64,000 bases of DNA from Micropterix aruncella. Its lineage: Eukaryota > Arthropoda > Insecta > Lepidoptera > Micropterigidae. The stretch covers positions 7,893,822 to 7,957,821 of the forward strand of contig OX155976.1 of assembly GCA_944548615.1 (NCBI GenBank). The letters run 5' to 3'. The notes under the pieces were generated by a model that ran no database searches, was not told where the DNA came from, and saw only the letters and a program-made list of their open reading frames with translations. The first letter of the stretch is position 1. Every line of letters begins with the position of its first letter. This document shows, one piece after another, positions 44,833 through 54,900 of the stretch. Position numbers and translations under genes: made by a program.

Positions 44833-46085
44833 TGGCGGTTTTTGTCATACAAGCCGAGAAGCCCGGCTTGCCTTATCTCTTAAAAATCTTCTTGAAAAGA
44901 TCGGTAAACTAATGAATGAATTTGCGAGCGCCTATTGCTATCTAGCGGACACAGATCGCTTCACGCGACAAAACAGCTTATCGACAGGGTGACAATTCGC
45001 TGCAATCTTACCGAGTCAGTGGCGGTTCATACAAGCCGAAAAGTCCGGCTTGCCTTTTTATTAAAAAGATCGCTAAAGTAAAGATCGCTAAAATAAATGA
45101 ATTTGCGAGAGCCTAATGCTATCTAGCAGGCACAGATCGCTCCACGCGAGAAAACAGCTTATCGACAGTTGACAATTCGCTGCAATCTTACCGAGCTGAG
45201 TTCAGCTATAGTAGGGCCAAAATCAACGTGCACCTGGAGGCATAAATCATTAGGCCGGACCTCTCGCTCACACTCGCTGTCTTTCGCTCGCACTATGGGG
45301 ATGCGTGTTTAAAAAATAATAATAGCAGTATCGATGGATTATCGATGTATCGATGGAATATCGATGGACTATGATGGATCGATGGTTGGATCGATATATG
45401 TAGATGCCAAGAGATATCGATGGCATTCGATGGATATTATAGATATGATGAAAATTTTCTTAATAATTTGTAATGATTGCTTTAGTTAGTTTTAAACTCA
45501 TTCATTAAGAAAAAAATTCGTAAATACAAACTAACGTATACATGCAACAATAAAGTGAAATAAAAGTTTAAAGAATATTAAAAATATATTTTAAGTTTTT
45601 AAGAGAATAAATTATTTGATTTGATTTGAGTAAATTATCGATAAGCAACGTCGACTTGTTGGACATCCTTACGCGCGTCATCCGGCCTAATGATTTATGA
45701 CTCCAGGTGCATGTTGATTTTGGCCCTACTATAGTCATCTCGCCCGCATACACGGGCTTGCAACGGATCTTTCAAAATCAGTGATCCTCTCATAGTAACA
45801 TGTGGAAAATTACTCAAAACAATGTATCTATACGACTTTTGTAATGACGAATAAGCCAGGCTTGCGTTATGGAAGTAGAATGCAAGGTGTTCCGTTTTTA
45901 GTTCCGTTTGTTTTGAACAAGTGAAAGAGGAGATTTTTTATTGTATAATTTCAATTCATTTGTGGTTTTTATTGCCTGATAAACAATGGAGGAAATTGTC
46001 CCTTGTGGTGAGTACTGTCTTAACTTGATTTCACTCGCTCAAGCAAATAAAACGGCATTTCTTAAAGAAACCGCAGGTATCCGAC
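44833..46085 (+). mobile_element. Family E repeat, copy 1, tandem head units, split by a MITE
   Basis: Two head-unit copies (44833-45018 and 45019-45200) start GTGGCGGTT..CATACAAGCCG and end CAATTCGCTGCAATCTTACCGAG. The body resumes after the MITE at 45735 (TCATCTCGCCCGCATACACG) and continues to CGCAGGTATCCGACT. The head holds a CAAGCCG...CGGCTTG hairpin. At 45986 ACAATGG begins ATG-GAG-GAA-ATT-GTC-CCT-TGT-G followed by GTGAGT, which looks like a short first coding exon with a splice donor. The class is unknown. Confidence 0.7.
45212..45728. mobile_element. MITE with ~48-bp inverted ends and ATCGATGGA repeats, 517 bp
   Basis: TAGGGCCAAAATCAACGTGC and, inverted, TAGGGCCAAAATCAACATGC, paired for about 48 bp to ATTAGGCCGGA. 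CTATAG flanks both ends (45206-45211, 45729-45734). The second family E copy has no insertion at this point (TTTAGCTTGTCATCTCGC near 46358), so it is an empty site. The interior at about 45330-45445 is an ATCGATGGA-type minisatellite. Confidence 0.9.
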
Positions 46086-46123
46086 TCAAAAAATTTGCTT
46101 GGACATGAAAATTTGCTTGGACA

Positions 46124-46166
46124 TTTCGAAAACTTTCAGACGCGATTACTCCTAGAATATAAGCGG
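46124..46166 (+). repeat. Short MITE family D fragment
   Basis: TTTCGAAAACTTTCAGACGCGATTACTCCTAGAATATAAGCGG matches an internal part of family D (for example 29228-29272). Confidence 0.7.
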
Positions 46167-46725
46167 CGAGTCAGTGGCGGTTCATACAAGCCGAAAAGCC
46201 CGGCTTGCGTTTTTATTAAAAAGATCGCTAAAGTAAAGAACCTAAAATAAATGAATTTGCGAGAGCTAATGCTATCTAGCAGACACAAATCGCTCCATGT
46301 GACAAAACAGGTTATCGACAATGCAACAATTCGCTGCAATCTTACAGAGTTGAGTTTAGCTTGTCATCTCGCTCGCACACATGGGCTTGCAACGGGGCTT
46401 TCAAAATCAGCGGTCCTTTCATTCTAACCTGTAAAAAATTACGCAAAATAATATATGTATCTATACGACTTTTGTACAGACGAATAAGCCAGGTTTTCCT
46501 TAGCATGAAGTAAAATGCAAGCGTGTTCCGTATTTAGTTCCGTTTGTTTTGAGCAAGTGACAAATCACATTTTTTATTGCATAATTTCAATTGATTTGTG
46601 GTTTTTATTGCCTGTTAACAATGGAGGAAGTTGTCCCTTGTGGTAGTCCTGTCTTAAATTGATCTCACTCGCTGAAGCAAATAAAACAGCATTTCTTGAA
46701 GTCACCGCAGGTATGCGACTGATGA
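46167..46725 (+). mobile_element. Family E repeat, copy 2, uninterrupted
   Basis: One head unit and the full body, aligned to copy 1 throughout. The ATGGAGGAAGTTGTCCCTTG segment is retained at 46621 but the GTGAGT donor has changed to GTAGTC. Confidence 0.75.
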
Positions 46726-46764
46726 TAAGTATATACGTACTATATATACGTACCACAACTATAC

Positions 46765-47560
46765 GTGAAAGCGGTGCTCTGTGAGTATCAAACTAATTTA
46801 GAGTCCGCAATAAGAACTCAGCAAACAATCTGCACGCGGCAATTTCGAACTATACATTTCGACGTCCCTCGAATGCAGACCACTTTTGGGCAGAGGCATT
46901 TTGTGTACATAGCCCCCAGGATCTTTAATATGCTACACGAAGATTTAAAAATGTATGCCCCTAAGTCTACTTCTTCTTTTAAAGCCAAGATTGATTCCTG
47001 GCTAAAACATGACACCCGGCAAAATATTCATAAATTAATATACCGAGACAGTTCCCATCATTAAATCCTATCCTTGACAATTCTTATTATTATTTTCGCT
47101 GACTTTTTATTTATTACTATTATTTATTTATTAATTTTGGTGACTATTGTGTGATAATAATTTGACAATTTATTTTATTTTGTTTTTATTTTATTAACAC
47201 GATTATTTATTTTATGTGTTTTATTTTAAATATTTTCTGTTGTGATCATTATTTAGTGATTATTAGTTATAATTTGTAATGGTGACGGTAATATATATAT
47301 ATATATATATTTCTTTCCCTTTTTTTTTTTTTTATGAAATCGCCGAATATATGTGAACTAAAAACTAGAGAGCTCGCTGCCCTGGAACAAGTCCTGGCAC
47401 TTAGTTGGGCAGCAGCAGTACATACCTACTAATGCTCATATCGGCCGTGTTCAATTTTAATTTTAATTTTAATACTATATTATTTTATTGATATGATTGT
47501 TAGTGAGACCTATGCATTGTAAATGAATTGTTAAATTAATTAATTAAATAAATAAATAAA
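46765..47560 (+). pseudogene. LINE reverse transcriptase C-terminus with 3' UTR
   Basis: 99 codons (46765-47064). FDVPRMQTTFGQRHFVYIAP and STSSFKAKIDSWLK form the terminal conserved block of some jockey/CR1-related ORF2 proteins. An AT-rich 3' UTR follows, with an (AT)n run at about 47290 and a (TAAA)n end at 47544-47562. 5'-truncated. Confidence 0.8.
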
Positions 47561-47724
47561 TATGTTAAATTCTGTCTAGCAGTAACATGTCTTCAGTGTG
47601 ATTTATTGAATCTAAGACACACGCAGTAAATTCCAAACTGAAGATTGAAGAGTAAAGAGGTACGACTTTTTTTACCATTAAATAGCGTAAAAAACACAAA
47701 AAGGTATGTCGGGCTTGCCCCATT

Positions 47725-47945
47725 CACCAACCCTGGGCACGCCACTGGGTATATGTATATTAATTTAATGACATTTGGATATTCGGTCAATTATTTATTT
47801 TACATTTGACAGTTTAGGTACCCTATGACACCTGGAATGACATAACGATGCTAGCGATACCACACACTTCTAAATCGGTTCGAGCGTTTAGAAGTTATGA
47901 AGGAATATAGAACGGAAAACATACATACATGAATCCTGAACGCGT
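47725..47945 (-). repeat. Family G repeat, copy 2
   Basis: Inverse of 30010-30195. Shared words are CACGCCACTGGGTATAT, CGAGCGTTTAGAAGTTATGA and GAAAACATACATACATGA. Confidence 0.6.
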
Positions 47946-48213
47946 TACAATATTTTTTGTTAGGCAGTTATGTAATAAATAAACTGTTCTTCAGAAAAAA
48001 TATGGTTTTCGTCATTAACACATACTGGTTTTTTTCCGATTACAATAATAAATACACAATTTTATAATTTTCCAAAATGTCATAATGGAATAAATTTGAA
48101 AGAACTAAATAGTCACGAAACATTGATAATATTTTGTAGAGTGTAGGTAATAATGAAACATTTTGTAAAATTTATTATGCTAAAGTAATATTTCAAAAAC
48201 TTCTATTCATTAT

Positions 48214-48420
48214 GGGCTCTCCAGACGATCAAGCATGCTTGTCAAGCATCGCGTCGCGGGCTGGGAGGGGATCTTAAACCGCAGGATATATGCAAATATA
48301 TTTTTTAATATCTACCAAAAATGCCTAATTTTGTAGTTTATACCAGGGAATCACGTCATTAATCAATCAATTACGTCTAATTAACCAGACTCCTTGGTAT
48401 ACAATATTTTGTTGAACAGT
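48214..48420 (+). mobile_element. Family F fold-back element, half copy
   Basis: GGGCTCTCCAGACGATCAAG, then GCATCGCGTCGCGGGCTGGG, CCAAAAATGCCTAATTTTG and ACCAGGGAATCACGTCATTA match the first half of the copy at 57292. Confidence 0.75.
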
Positions 48421-49563
48421 CGAGGAGCAATGTAAGAAAAGTGTTTTTGCGCAAAACTTGTTCTCTTTTTTTTTGGATTAAGTGCTGTCTGTTTGTTGTT
48501 ACTCGTGTTACTTTATGGTGTGTTGAATATAGATGATAATTCTTATGATTATAGTAGTAGAGTAGGACTACCTTAGCGTATATTTGACGACCATCTAGGA
48601 CTTTAGGTTCCTTGTACAAGCTCTCAGAAGAATACCGGAAGGGTTTTTTGTGTATTACTCTTAATAGCGACTTTTGGGCCCTTATTAAAGGATCAAGTGC
48701 TTGCAGCGAGGCTCCACCCTAAGCTATGATTCCGTATGCTAGTAAGTTATGGGCCAATGCGTAATATATCGTTCGTACTAAATCTTTGGATACGGCATTT
48801 CTTATTAACTTGAATGTATGTACAAGTTTTCTCAATTTTGTTGCAGTGCACTCTTCCCACTTCAGTGTATAGTCCAAAGTTAATCCTAGGTACTTTATTG
48901 TATCTAATCTTTCCACCTCCGTACACGTACAAGGCTGTGTCGCATTCTTGCCGTCAACGACAGTGTTGCATGTGTGGATTTTTAGTTTGCGCAGGATTTG
49001 TTTGTCGTAAGTTTTCTTCATTTGAATGGTCATATATTTAGTTTCAGAGCCATTAAGAGTCAGTAGATTATAATTTAGCCATACATAGATAGTCCGTTTT
49101 CGGTGTAATTGTACACATCGTCCCAGGATTTTCCTCTGAATACAATAACCGTGTCGTCTGCAAAGGAGATAGCTTTTCCTCCCTCAAAGGTCATGTTAGT
49201 AAGGTCATTAATGTAGATGAGGAATAAGATTGGCCCTAATATACTACCTTGCGGTACACCGTACCTAACATGTGCTTCCGAGCTGACCGTCTCACCAACT
49301 TTTGTTGTTTGTATTCTCTTCGAAAGGTAATTTTGGAACCATTTTCATGGTAAGCCACGCACGCTGATATTTCGGAGTTTACTCAATAGTATACGATGTG
49401 ACACGGTGTCGAAGGCCTTGGCCAGATCCAAGAATTCCGCAATGCATTTTTCTCCACTATCTAAGGCATTCACAATGGAAGTAGTTAGGGATAGGAATGC
49501 ATCCTGAGCACCTCGTCCGGATCTGAAACCAAATTGCCTCGCCGCTATAACTTTTTGGTAATA
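48421..49563 (-). pseudogene. Jockey-type LINE reverse transcriptase, broken
   Basis: Read on the minus strand from 49563. ARQFGFRSGRGAQDAFLS leads to motif A (FLDLAKAFDTVSHRILLSKL), then YGVPQGSILGPILFLIYIND, the catalytic block AISFADDTVIVF, and ERLDTIKYLGLTLDY, followed by the thumb and the C-terminal region (48999-48420). Stops or shifts occur at about 49349 (TGA after GLP), about 49082 (a frameshift) and 48721-48719 (TAG). Endonuclease and the ORF start are missing. This is the longest reverse transcriptase relic in the window. Confidence 0.92.
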
Positions 49564-49629
49564 GATGAAACCTGAACACTTAACACTTCTTTTTTGTTAG
49601 GCAATCGTGCAAAAATACTCGGAGCTCCA

Positions 49630-50045
49630 CAAGGTCTATCCTTCCAACGAGGGAATTTTTCAACACGATCTCGCCCCATGCCATTCTTAGAAGAAAGTGA
49701 AACAGTGTTCACACAGAACCAAATTACTGTAGGTACTTGAATGGCTTGGAAACGCCCCCGATCTCAACCCGATCGAAAACCTCTAGGACATTTGCAAAAA
49801 ACGACTCTCCAAGATGGATTGTACAACGAAAACCAAGACATGGTTTGATAAAATGTCAATATATTGGTCATCATGATGAATTCGGACCAATATATTGAGT
49901 ACTGTACTTGAATGGTCCAGAAAATCCCCCGATTTAAACCCGATCGAAAACCCCCGATCGTGGAAGCTGTCAAAACCTGGTATATTATATGCCTACAAGA
50001 GTGAAAGGTGTTAACTACGTAAAAGGAGGACACATTCTATATTGA
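49630..50045 (+). pseudogene. Tc1-like transposase relic with internal duplication
   Basis: Contains FQHDLAPCHS, then APDLNPIENL (catalytic third-acid region of DD34E-type transposases), and ends VKGGHILY-stop, the usual C-terminus. A second WSRKSPDLNPIEN at about 49909-49950 shows partial tandem duplication. Several stops make it non-functional. No inverted ends found. Confidence 0.82.
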
Positions 50046-50155
50046 AACCAACAATCTATAACTAGCAGTACTGTTTTCGTATATTTATGTCCAATAAAGC
50101 ACTTTTCGAAGAATAATTAATAGTTTAAAAAACACACTAAAAACACGCTTATGGA

Positions 50156-50375
50156 CTATGATACGATATTCACATACACACGGCTATGATACGATATTCC
50201 ATTATGGAATGCCAGTGCCTATTTCCGGCTTCATCATCAGACCTTGAAACCTAATCGTAGTCAAAGTTCATTCCAAGACTTTTCTAACAAGTCCAAACAC
50301 AGCTATGATACGATGTTCCATCATGAAGTTCCAGTTCATATCTTCCGACTCCATCATCAGATCAGTTCGACAGTA
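50156..50375 (+). repeat. Tandem ~119-bp repeat, about two units
   Basis: CTATGATACGAT recurs at about 50156, 50184 and 50303, and TTCGACT/CATCATCAGA words repeat with the 119-bp spacing. An inverted unit lies at the very start of the window. Confidence 0.8.
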
Positions 50376-51258
50376 CCATATTATTGTATTGTCATAAGAA
50401 CTACATACAGCTAAATTAGTTACCTTAGATTCCATTACATAGTTAGTTACATAATTTATTTATTTTATTTATTTATTTCCGCAATTCAAGATACAAATTA
50501 CAAAGAAAATCCTTATTCTAACAAAAAAACAGTTTATAATAAGTGTATATATTATACCTAGCTTAGAAAGGAAATTCATCTTTAGACATAACGGTTTACC
50601 ACCTCACTAGGTATGAACCTGTGTTGTGGTGGTACTAACATCGATGAATTCTTTTGAGTCGAGAGGGCAAATCTTATCTAATACTTAAGTACAATTTAAA
50701 ATTTAAAGTTAAATTTAAAAACATCAATAAAATTATAAACTAAATTAAAATTTATGACAATCTACTAAGTTATATGGAATAATAATTATTTTTTATATAT
50801 TAGATATAAACACATATAAATATGATATATACCATATATAGATATATATTATTATAATATATATTATATATACTATATAACATATATATACTAATATTAT
50901 TAATATATATTATATAACATATATATACTAATATTATATATAAATTCATACATATAATATGATAGTAGGTATATAAAATAGAGTTATAATATATAAAATA
51001 TAAATAAATATATATCACGATCACACCTGAGACCTTAATAATTTTTCACAGTCTTCCTTAAATTTATTTAAAAGCCAAGTTGCCACCACTCTTCATACAG
51101 GTCGACATAATAAAAGCGTGTTATAAATACTCTTTGTTCCAATAAATTCGCACAGTACAGTACATTTAAAAACTGAAAGTACAAATATAAGATCAAATAA
51201 AATAACCAGAGAATAAGTCTCTGCTTTTGTAAGTCATTTAAATCATCTATTCCCTCAC
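50376..51258. other. AT-rich spacer with cryptic TA repeats
   Basis: 50800-51020 is a degenerate TATA/ATATAC array containing a ~45-bp unit (ATAACATATATATACTAATA) twice. Open frames here are low complexity. Confidence 0.6.
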
Positions 51259-51421
51259 TTGTTGGAGAATTTCTACCATCATAGAAATTACATGTAGTGA
51301 TACTATAAATCCGCCAATTAACCGTGAAGGTTGAGCTGCGATATTTCGTAACTGGTGATTAATAAAATCATAGTTATCCATTGCAAGCCCAACCGGGCTG
51401 GCTTCTTTCGCGTAATTTGAT
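51259..51421 (-). CDS. Candidate host-gene exon, unidentified
   Basis: On the minus strand a pyrimidine-rich tract TTTTCTGTTGCTTC leads to TATATCAG, then 163 bp encoding SNYAKEASPVGLAMDNYDFI, NHQLRNIAAQPSRLIG and GFIVSLHVISMMVEILQQ, then a GTGAGG splice donor. The intron phases would be 2 (entry) and 0 (exit). The hydrophobic stretch LIGGFIVSLHVISMMVEIL could be a membrane segment. No other copy occurs in the window and no transposon motif is present. I do not recognise the protein; the frame also continues three codons past the donor to TAG. Confidence 0.5.
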
Positions 51422-52600
51422 CTGATATAAGAAGCAACAGAAAAAACGCTAAGACAAGTGCCCCTCATCTTATCATTAGAGAGGTGGTATGGTCGATATT
51501 GTGTAGGGATTAGATACGATTAAATAACGTCGATGTTTTTAGCTTTGCAATAGAGTATGGATTTTTTATATCGCATATATGTCAAGTTTTGTGAAAATTG
51601 ATTCAATAGATTTTGTATAAATTGATGGGACGTAAGTGTCCCTGTAAAGATAAAGATGCAAAGTTACAACTTTTTCCGAAATGTCAGTATTTTATTATTT
51701 AATTCAGAATCATACGTACCTACTAAAAAATCAAATCGAAAAAGTCACCATAAATATTTTATTTATTTATTTATTTAAAATCAGCAGTTAGTTGGTCATT
51801 TACGATCATATAAAAATGTAATTTGTTCATTTTTCGTATTCGATAATTTATAAAATGATTTTTTAAATTATGGGACACATACGTCCTATGGTCATCAAAG
51901 GGTTAAAATGCCACGTCTTAGGTCACGGTACTTAAAGTGTAGACATGATAAGTAGAACGAATGTAATCAAATATCTGGTAGAAAAAATATATATTCTGGC
52001 TCCTCGCATTACTCGGAACCGGCGTAATGCGAGTAGTACCTTTTAGGCGAATTTTAGACGAATTTAGGCGAACAACGCCTAAATAAGCCTTAATAAGAAA
52101 ATATAATAAGAGCTACCTATAATACAATTAATAAACTCTTCCCAGAATTGTTAAATAACCCTTTTACTCCTGAGGTTTCATTAATTTCAGATACCTTTAT
52201 TATAAAGAGTATGGCCTACTAGGTATTAGGCGCTCAAACAAATTTGATTTATGAGCAATATAAATGCACTTCAAAGAATGTTTCAAATATGCTTAAAAGA
52301 AGAATTTCCTAAATACATTTTTATATAATCAGTACAATAAAAAGTGGGTGCCCAAATACTTTATACCAATGGATCCTTCTGCTATCAATACCTCAAAATC
52401 TGTTTTTCTAGCCAATATAAGCGAAAGTATTTCATATCAAGTCCCGATCATCACTCTCACTCGTCAGGTTTATGTCCATTTAGAAGCTCCGTTCAGTGCG
52501 GCTTTTCGAGTTACAGTGAAATACTGATCCCCACGTAGACTTCAAAGATGTTTAACAATCAATTTCAAAACGTTTTACTCCCCAAGTGCACAGTTTAGAG
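51422..52600. other. Spacer, nothing recognised
   Basis: AT-rich, possibly intronic if the exon call at 51259-51421 is right. (ATTT)n runs at 51757-51775. Confidence 0.4.
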
Positions 52601-52860
52601 CTCTCTTACAGTTTACGCTGTCATAACATCGGCCGGGAGAGCGAATGCGTATTTTCACCAGGCGGTAAATGCGGAAATAACTGAAGATTTCGCGCGCGAA
52701 AGAACTTGGCGTCAGCCCAAGTGAAGCGCTCGGCGGTACGCAAAGAATTGGCACTCGTTGTTTGCCCCGAGAACAGAGTGATTGTCAGTGCTGCGGATAA
52801 ACCCGATATCTGAGGATGTTACAACGATCCTATCGTCTTATCACCTTAGCACCCGAATCT
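52601..52860. other. GC- and CpG-richer island, unassigned
   Basis: Stands out from its AT-rich surroundings (CATCGGCCGGGAGAGCGAAT, GAAGCGCTCGGCGGTACG). It could be a 5' exon or promoter region or a repeat fragment. No frame is convincing. Confidence 0.3.
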
Positions 52861-53224
52861 ATAATTGATGCAGCATCGACTCGTACCTAAGTATTTCTGA
52901 AATACCTGTTTTCAATCTGTAGTCGAGTCAGCTCAAGGAGAATGCTCAAGGAGTGGCTCAATCCAATTATCCCATGGACGATGATTGAGCAATGCTTTGA
53001 AATGTAAAATGTATCACTTCTCTCGTTCATTACGTTTATGGTGAACTTTTGCGTATTTTCTTGCATTATGGAATATTTTTATCGACCTTCCACCTTTGAT
53101 TCTTGAATTTATTTTTATTTTGCTATTAGATTGGAAATTTTTTAGATATTTTAACGACTTGGCCGGATTTTGATCGAAACGTCAAAATGACAAAGTAAAA
53201 TGACGACCGGTAACGCGATTTTTA

Positions 53225-53890
53225 CAAGCTTTTATTTACCTTGGAATGTTTGTTAGTTTGTTTAAGTCAAATCTTGCAAGCAGAATTAGAACCACTTCCT
53301 CTTATCCTATGAAGTTAAAATTTTACATGTTAGTTCAGTTCCGATGACAATGCAATTTGTCAGCAGCAGCGCGAGCTTGACCTAATTTTACACCCAGGAT
53401 CGGCTCTCGTCGATGATACTCTTCCACGGCCAACAGCACAGACACACAATTTTGTGTACACATTTAATTATGATAGCCCTTTCTAAATATCACCATGGCA
53501 TGGCTGCTGCACCTAGGGTTGTCTCCCGACGAGGGGACTCCTCAACGGTCAACATCACAAAAACTAAATTTTCTGTACGCATTTAATTATGATAGCCCGA
53601 TCTAAGTTTCACCGCGGTAAATACAGAAATGAAATACAAATGCTGAAATAAATATTTAGAGAGAAAAATGACTCACCTCCCGCAGCAGTCCGAAAAGCAC
53701 GTCGGTGGAGAGCGAGCGCTCGTGAGCCTCGTCCATGTCTACGGGCTGCATCCAGGGTTGGCTTCCAATGAGGGGACTCATCAACGGTCAACAGCACAAA
53801 TACGAAATTCTGTATAGCATTCAATTATGATAGCCGGTTCTAAGTCCCACTATGACATGGTGGCTGCGCCCAGGGTTGGCTTGGGACAGA
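53225..53890 (+). mobile_element. Element P, copy 2, with 119-bp repeats and a captured exon
   Basis: Same order as 2268-2412 plus 3338 onward, with no family A insertion (the empty site is at about 53380). CGG(T)CAACA landmarks at 53427, 53546 and 53785 give one 119-bp period and then 239 bp; the third unit is partly replaced by foreign sequence (53617-53739). No ORF of its own. Confidence 0.8.
53677..53736 (-). pseudogene. Captured exon fragment of a DEAH-box helicase (Prp16/DHX38-like)
   Basis: The minus strand from 53736 to 53677 reads MDEAHERSLSTDVLFGLLRE without interruption, followed at 53676-53671 by GTGAGT, a consensus splice donor, and then about 55 bp of AT-rich intron-like sequence. 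DEAH is helicase motif II. The residues after it fit the splicing ATPase Prp16/DHX38 better than its relatives DHX8, DHX15 or DHX16, as I recall them. The fragment sits inside one 119-bp unit of element P with no target duplication, and retains unspliced intron, so it was acquired as DNA. It is not expected to make protein. Confidence 0.8.
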
Positions 53891-53940
53891 GCATTATAAT
53901 AAAAGCTTGTTTTTGAAATTTTGTTTTTGCTATTAACTAA

Positions 53941-54489
53941 TTGCCATTAAGGCACTGTCTGCCAATAAGGCAGATAGTGAGTCAAACTCAGAATTTAGCT
54001 AATACGTTGAAAGAAAGCACATTGTCAAAAAAGTGGAAACGTTTTGGCAATCCCCGCGGTTACGATACGTTCGCTCTACTACGAAGGAGGGATAAACTCC
54101 TTCAAAAACAATGCTATCGTAGTTTTATATCTGTTACCGAGAATAAGATAGTTGAGAACCCTAAACATTTTTGGACATTTATTAAACGTATTCGTAAAAG
54201 CGGCAGCCTTCCTCAATGCATGAATTATGAAGATCTTGTTGCAACTGATGGACTTTAAATATGCGATATTTTTAGCAGGGCCTTTCAGACTGTTTACTTA
54301 GAAGACAAGCTGTCTAAAGGGTCCATTTCCCAACCTACAGACGATACGACACGTGAACATGTTATCCCTGGATGCATTTGCTCTATCGATTTCACTGAGA
54401 AATCAGTCTTCAAATTCATACGAGATTTGGACGTGCGCAAGAGTGCCGGATGTGACCTAATTCCGCCAATATTGCTACTGATTACCGTA
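53941..54489 (+). pseudogene. LINE fragment: linker and start of reverse transcriptase
   Basis: ENKIVENPKHFWTFIKRIRK is the typical linker upstream of jockey/CR1 reverse transcriptases. After an in-frame TAA (54256-54258) the same frame resumes with ICDIFSRAFQTVYLED and FIRDLDVRKSAGCDLIPP, the K-S-x-G-x-D-x-I-P-P motif that opens the reverse transcriptase. It stops abruptly at 54489. Both ends are truncated. Confidence 0.88.
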
Positions 54490-54641
54490 AGGGAACACTC
54501 ACTCGAGTGACACCTAAGTTACACCTTCGAAATTCCTATTCATAGTAATTACTTAAGTGCTCCCTTCAGTGAGTATACAATCAAAGAATTGGATTCAATT
54601 CTACTTCCAATCTGAACCAATCTACTTCTAATCAACACACA

Positions 54642-54716
54642 GCCCGGTGGCATAGTGGTTAGGTCGCCTGATCTTACATTGTAAGGTCCCGGGTTCGATT
54701 CCCGGCTGGGTCACCA
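54642..54716 (+). mobile_element. tRNA-like head of a SINE
   Basis: Folds as a tRNA-like cloverleaf: acceptor GCCCGGT/GCTGGGT with wobble pairs, A box TGGCATAGTGG at 54648, a T-arm CCGGGTTCGATTCCCGG containing a perfect B box at 54692, and CACCA at the end. The A-to-B spacing is 44 bp. The anticodon loop lacks the invariant U33, and a non-tRNA body continues beyond it, so a SINE head is more likely than a working tRNA gene. Confidence 0.8.
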
Positions 54717-54900
54717 TTTTCCGTTGGGATCAAATTAACGGAATTGCATTTTCAATTCTTTCGATCGAATGCAATAACAACACACACACTTACACATATG
54801 TTGCATGCACACGTCACAGTATGGATGGTTGTAAAAGATTTTCAAATGACAATAAACCCGCCCATTGTGAAATTTCACAATAAAGAGTAAAAACAAACAA
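54717..54900 (+). mobile_element. SINE body and A-rich tail
   Basis: Follows the tRNA-like head. Contains GCATTTTCAATTCTTTCGATC and an (AC)n run near 54780. It ends in TTTCACAATAAAGAGTAAAAAC and A-rich sequence. Total SINE length is about 260 bp. Target duplication not determined. Confidence 0.65.

Noticed and set aside
54642..54716. Functional tRNA gene
   Set aside because: No U33, wobble-rich acceptor stem, encoded CCA and an attached SINE body.
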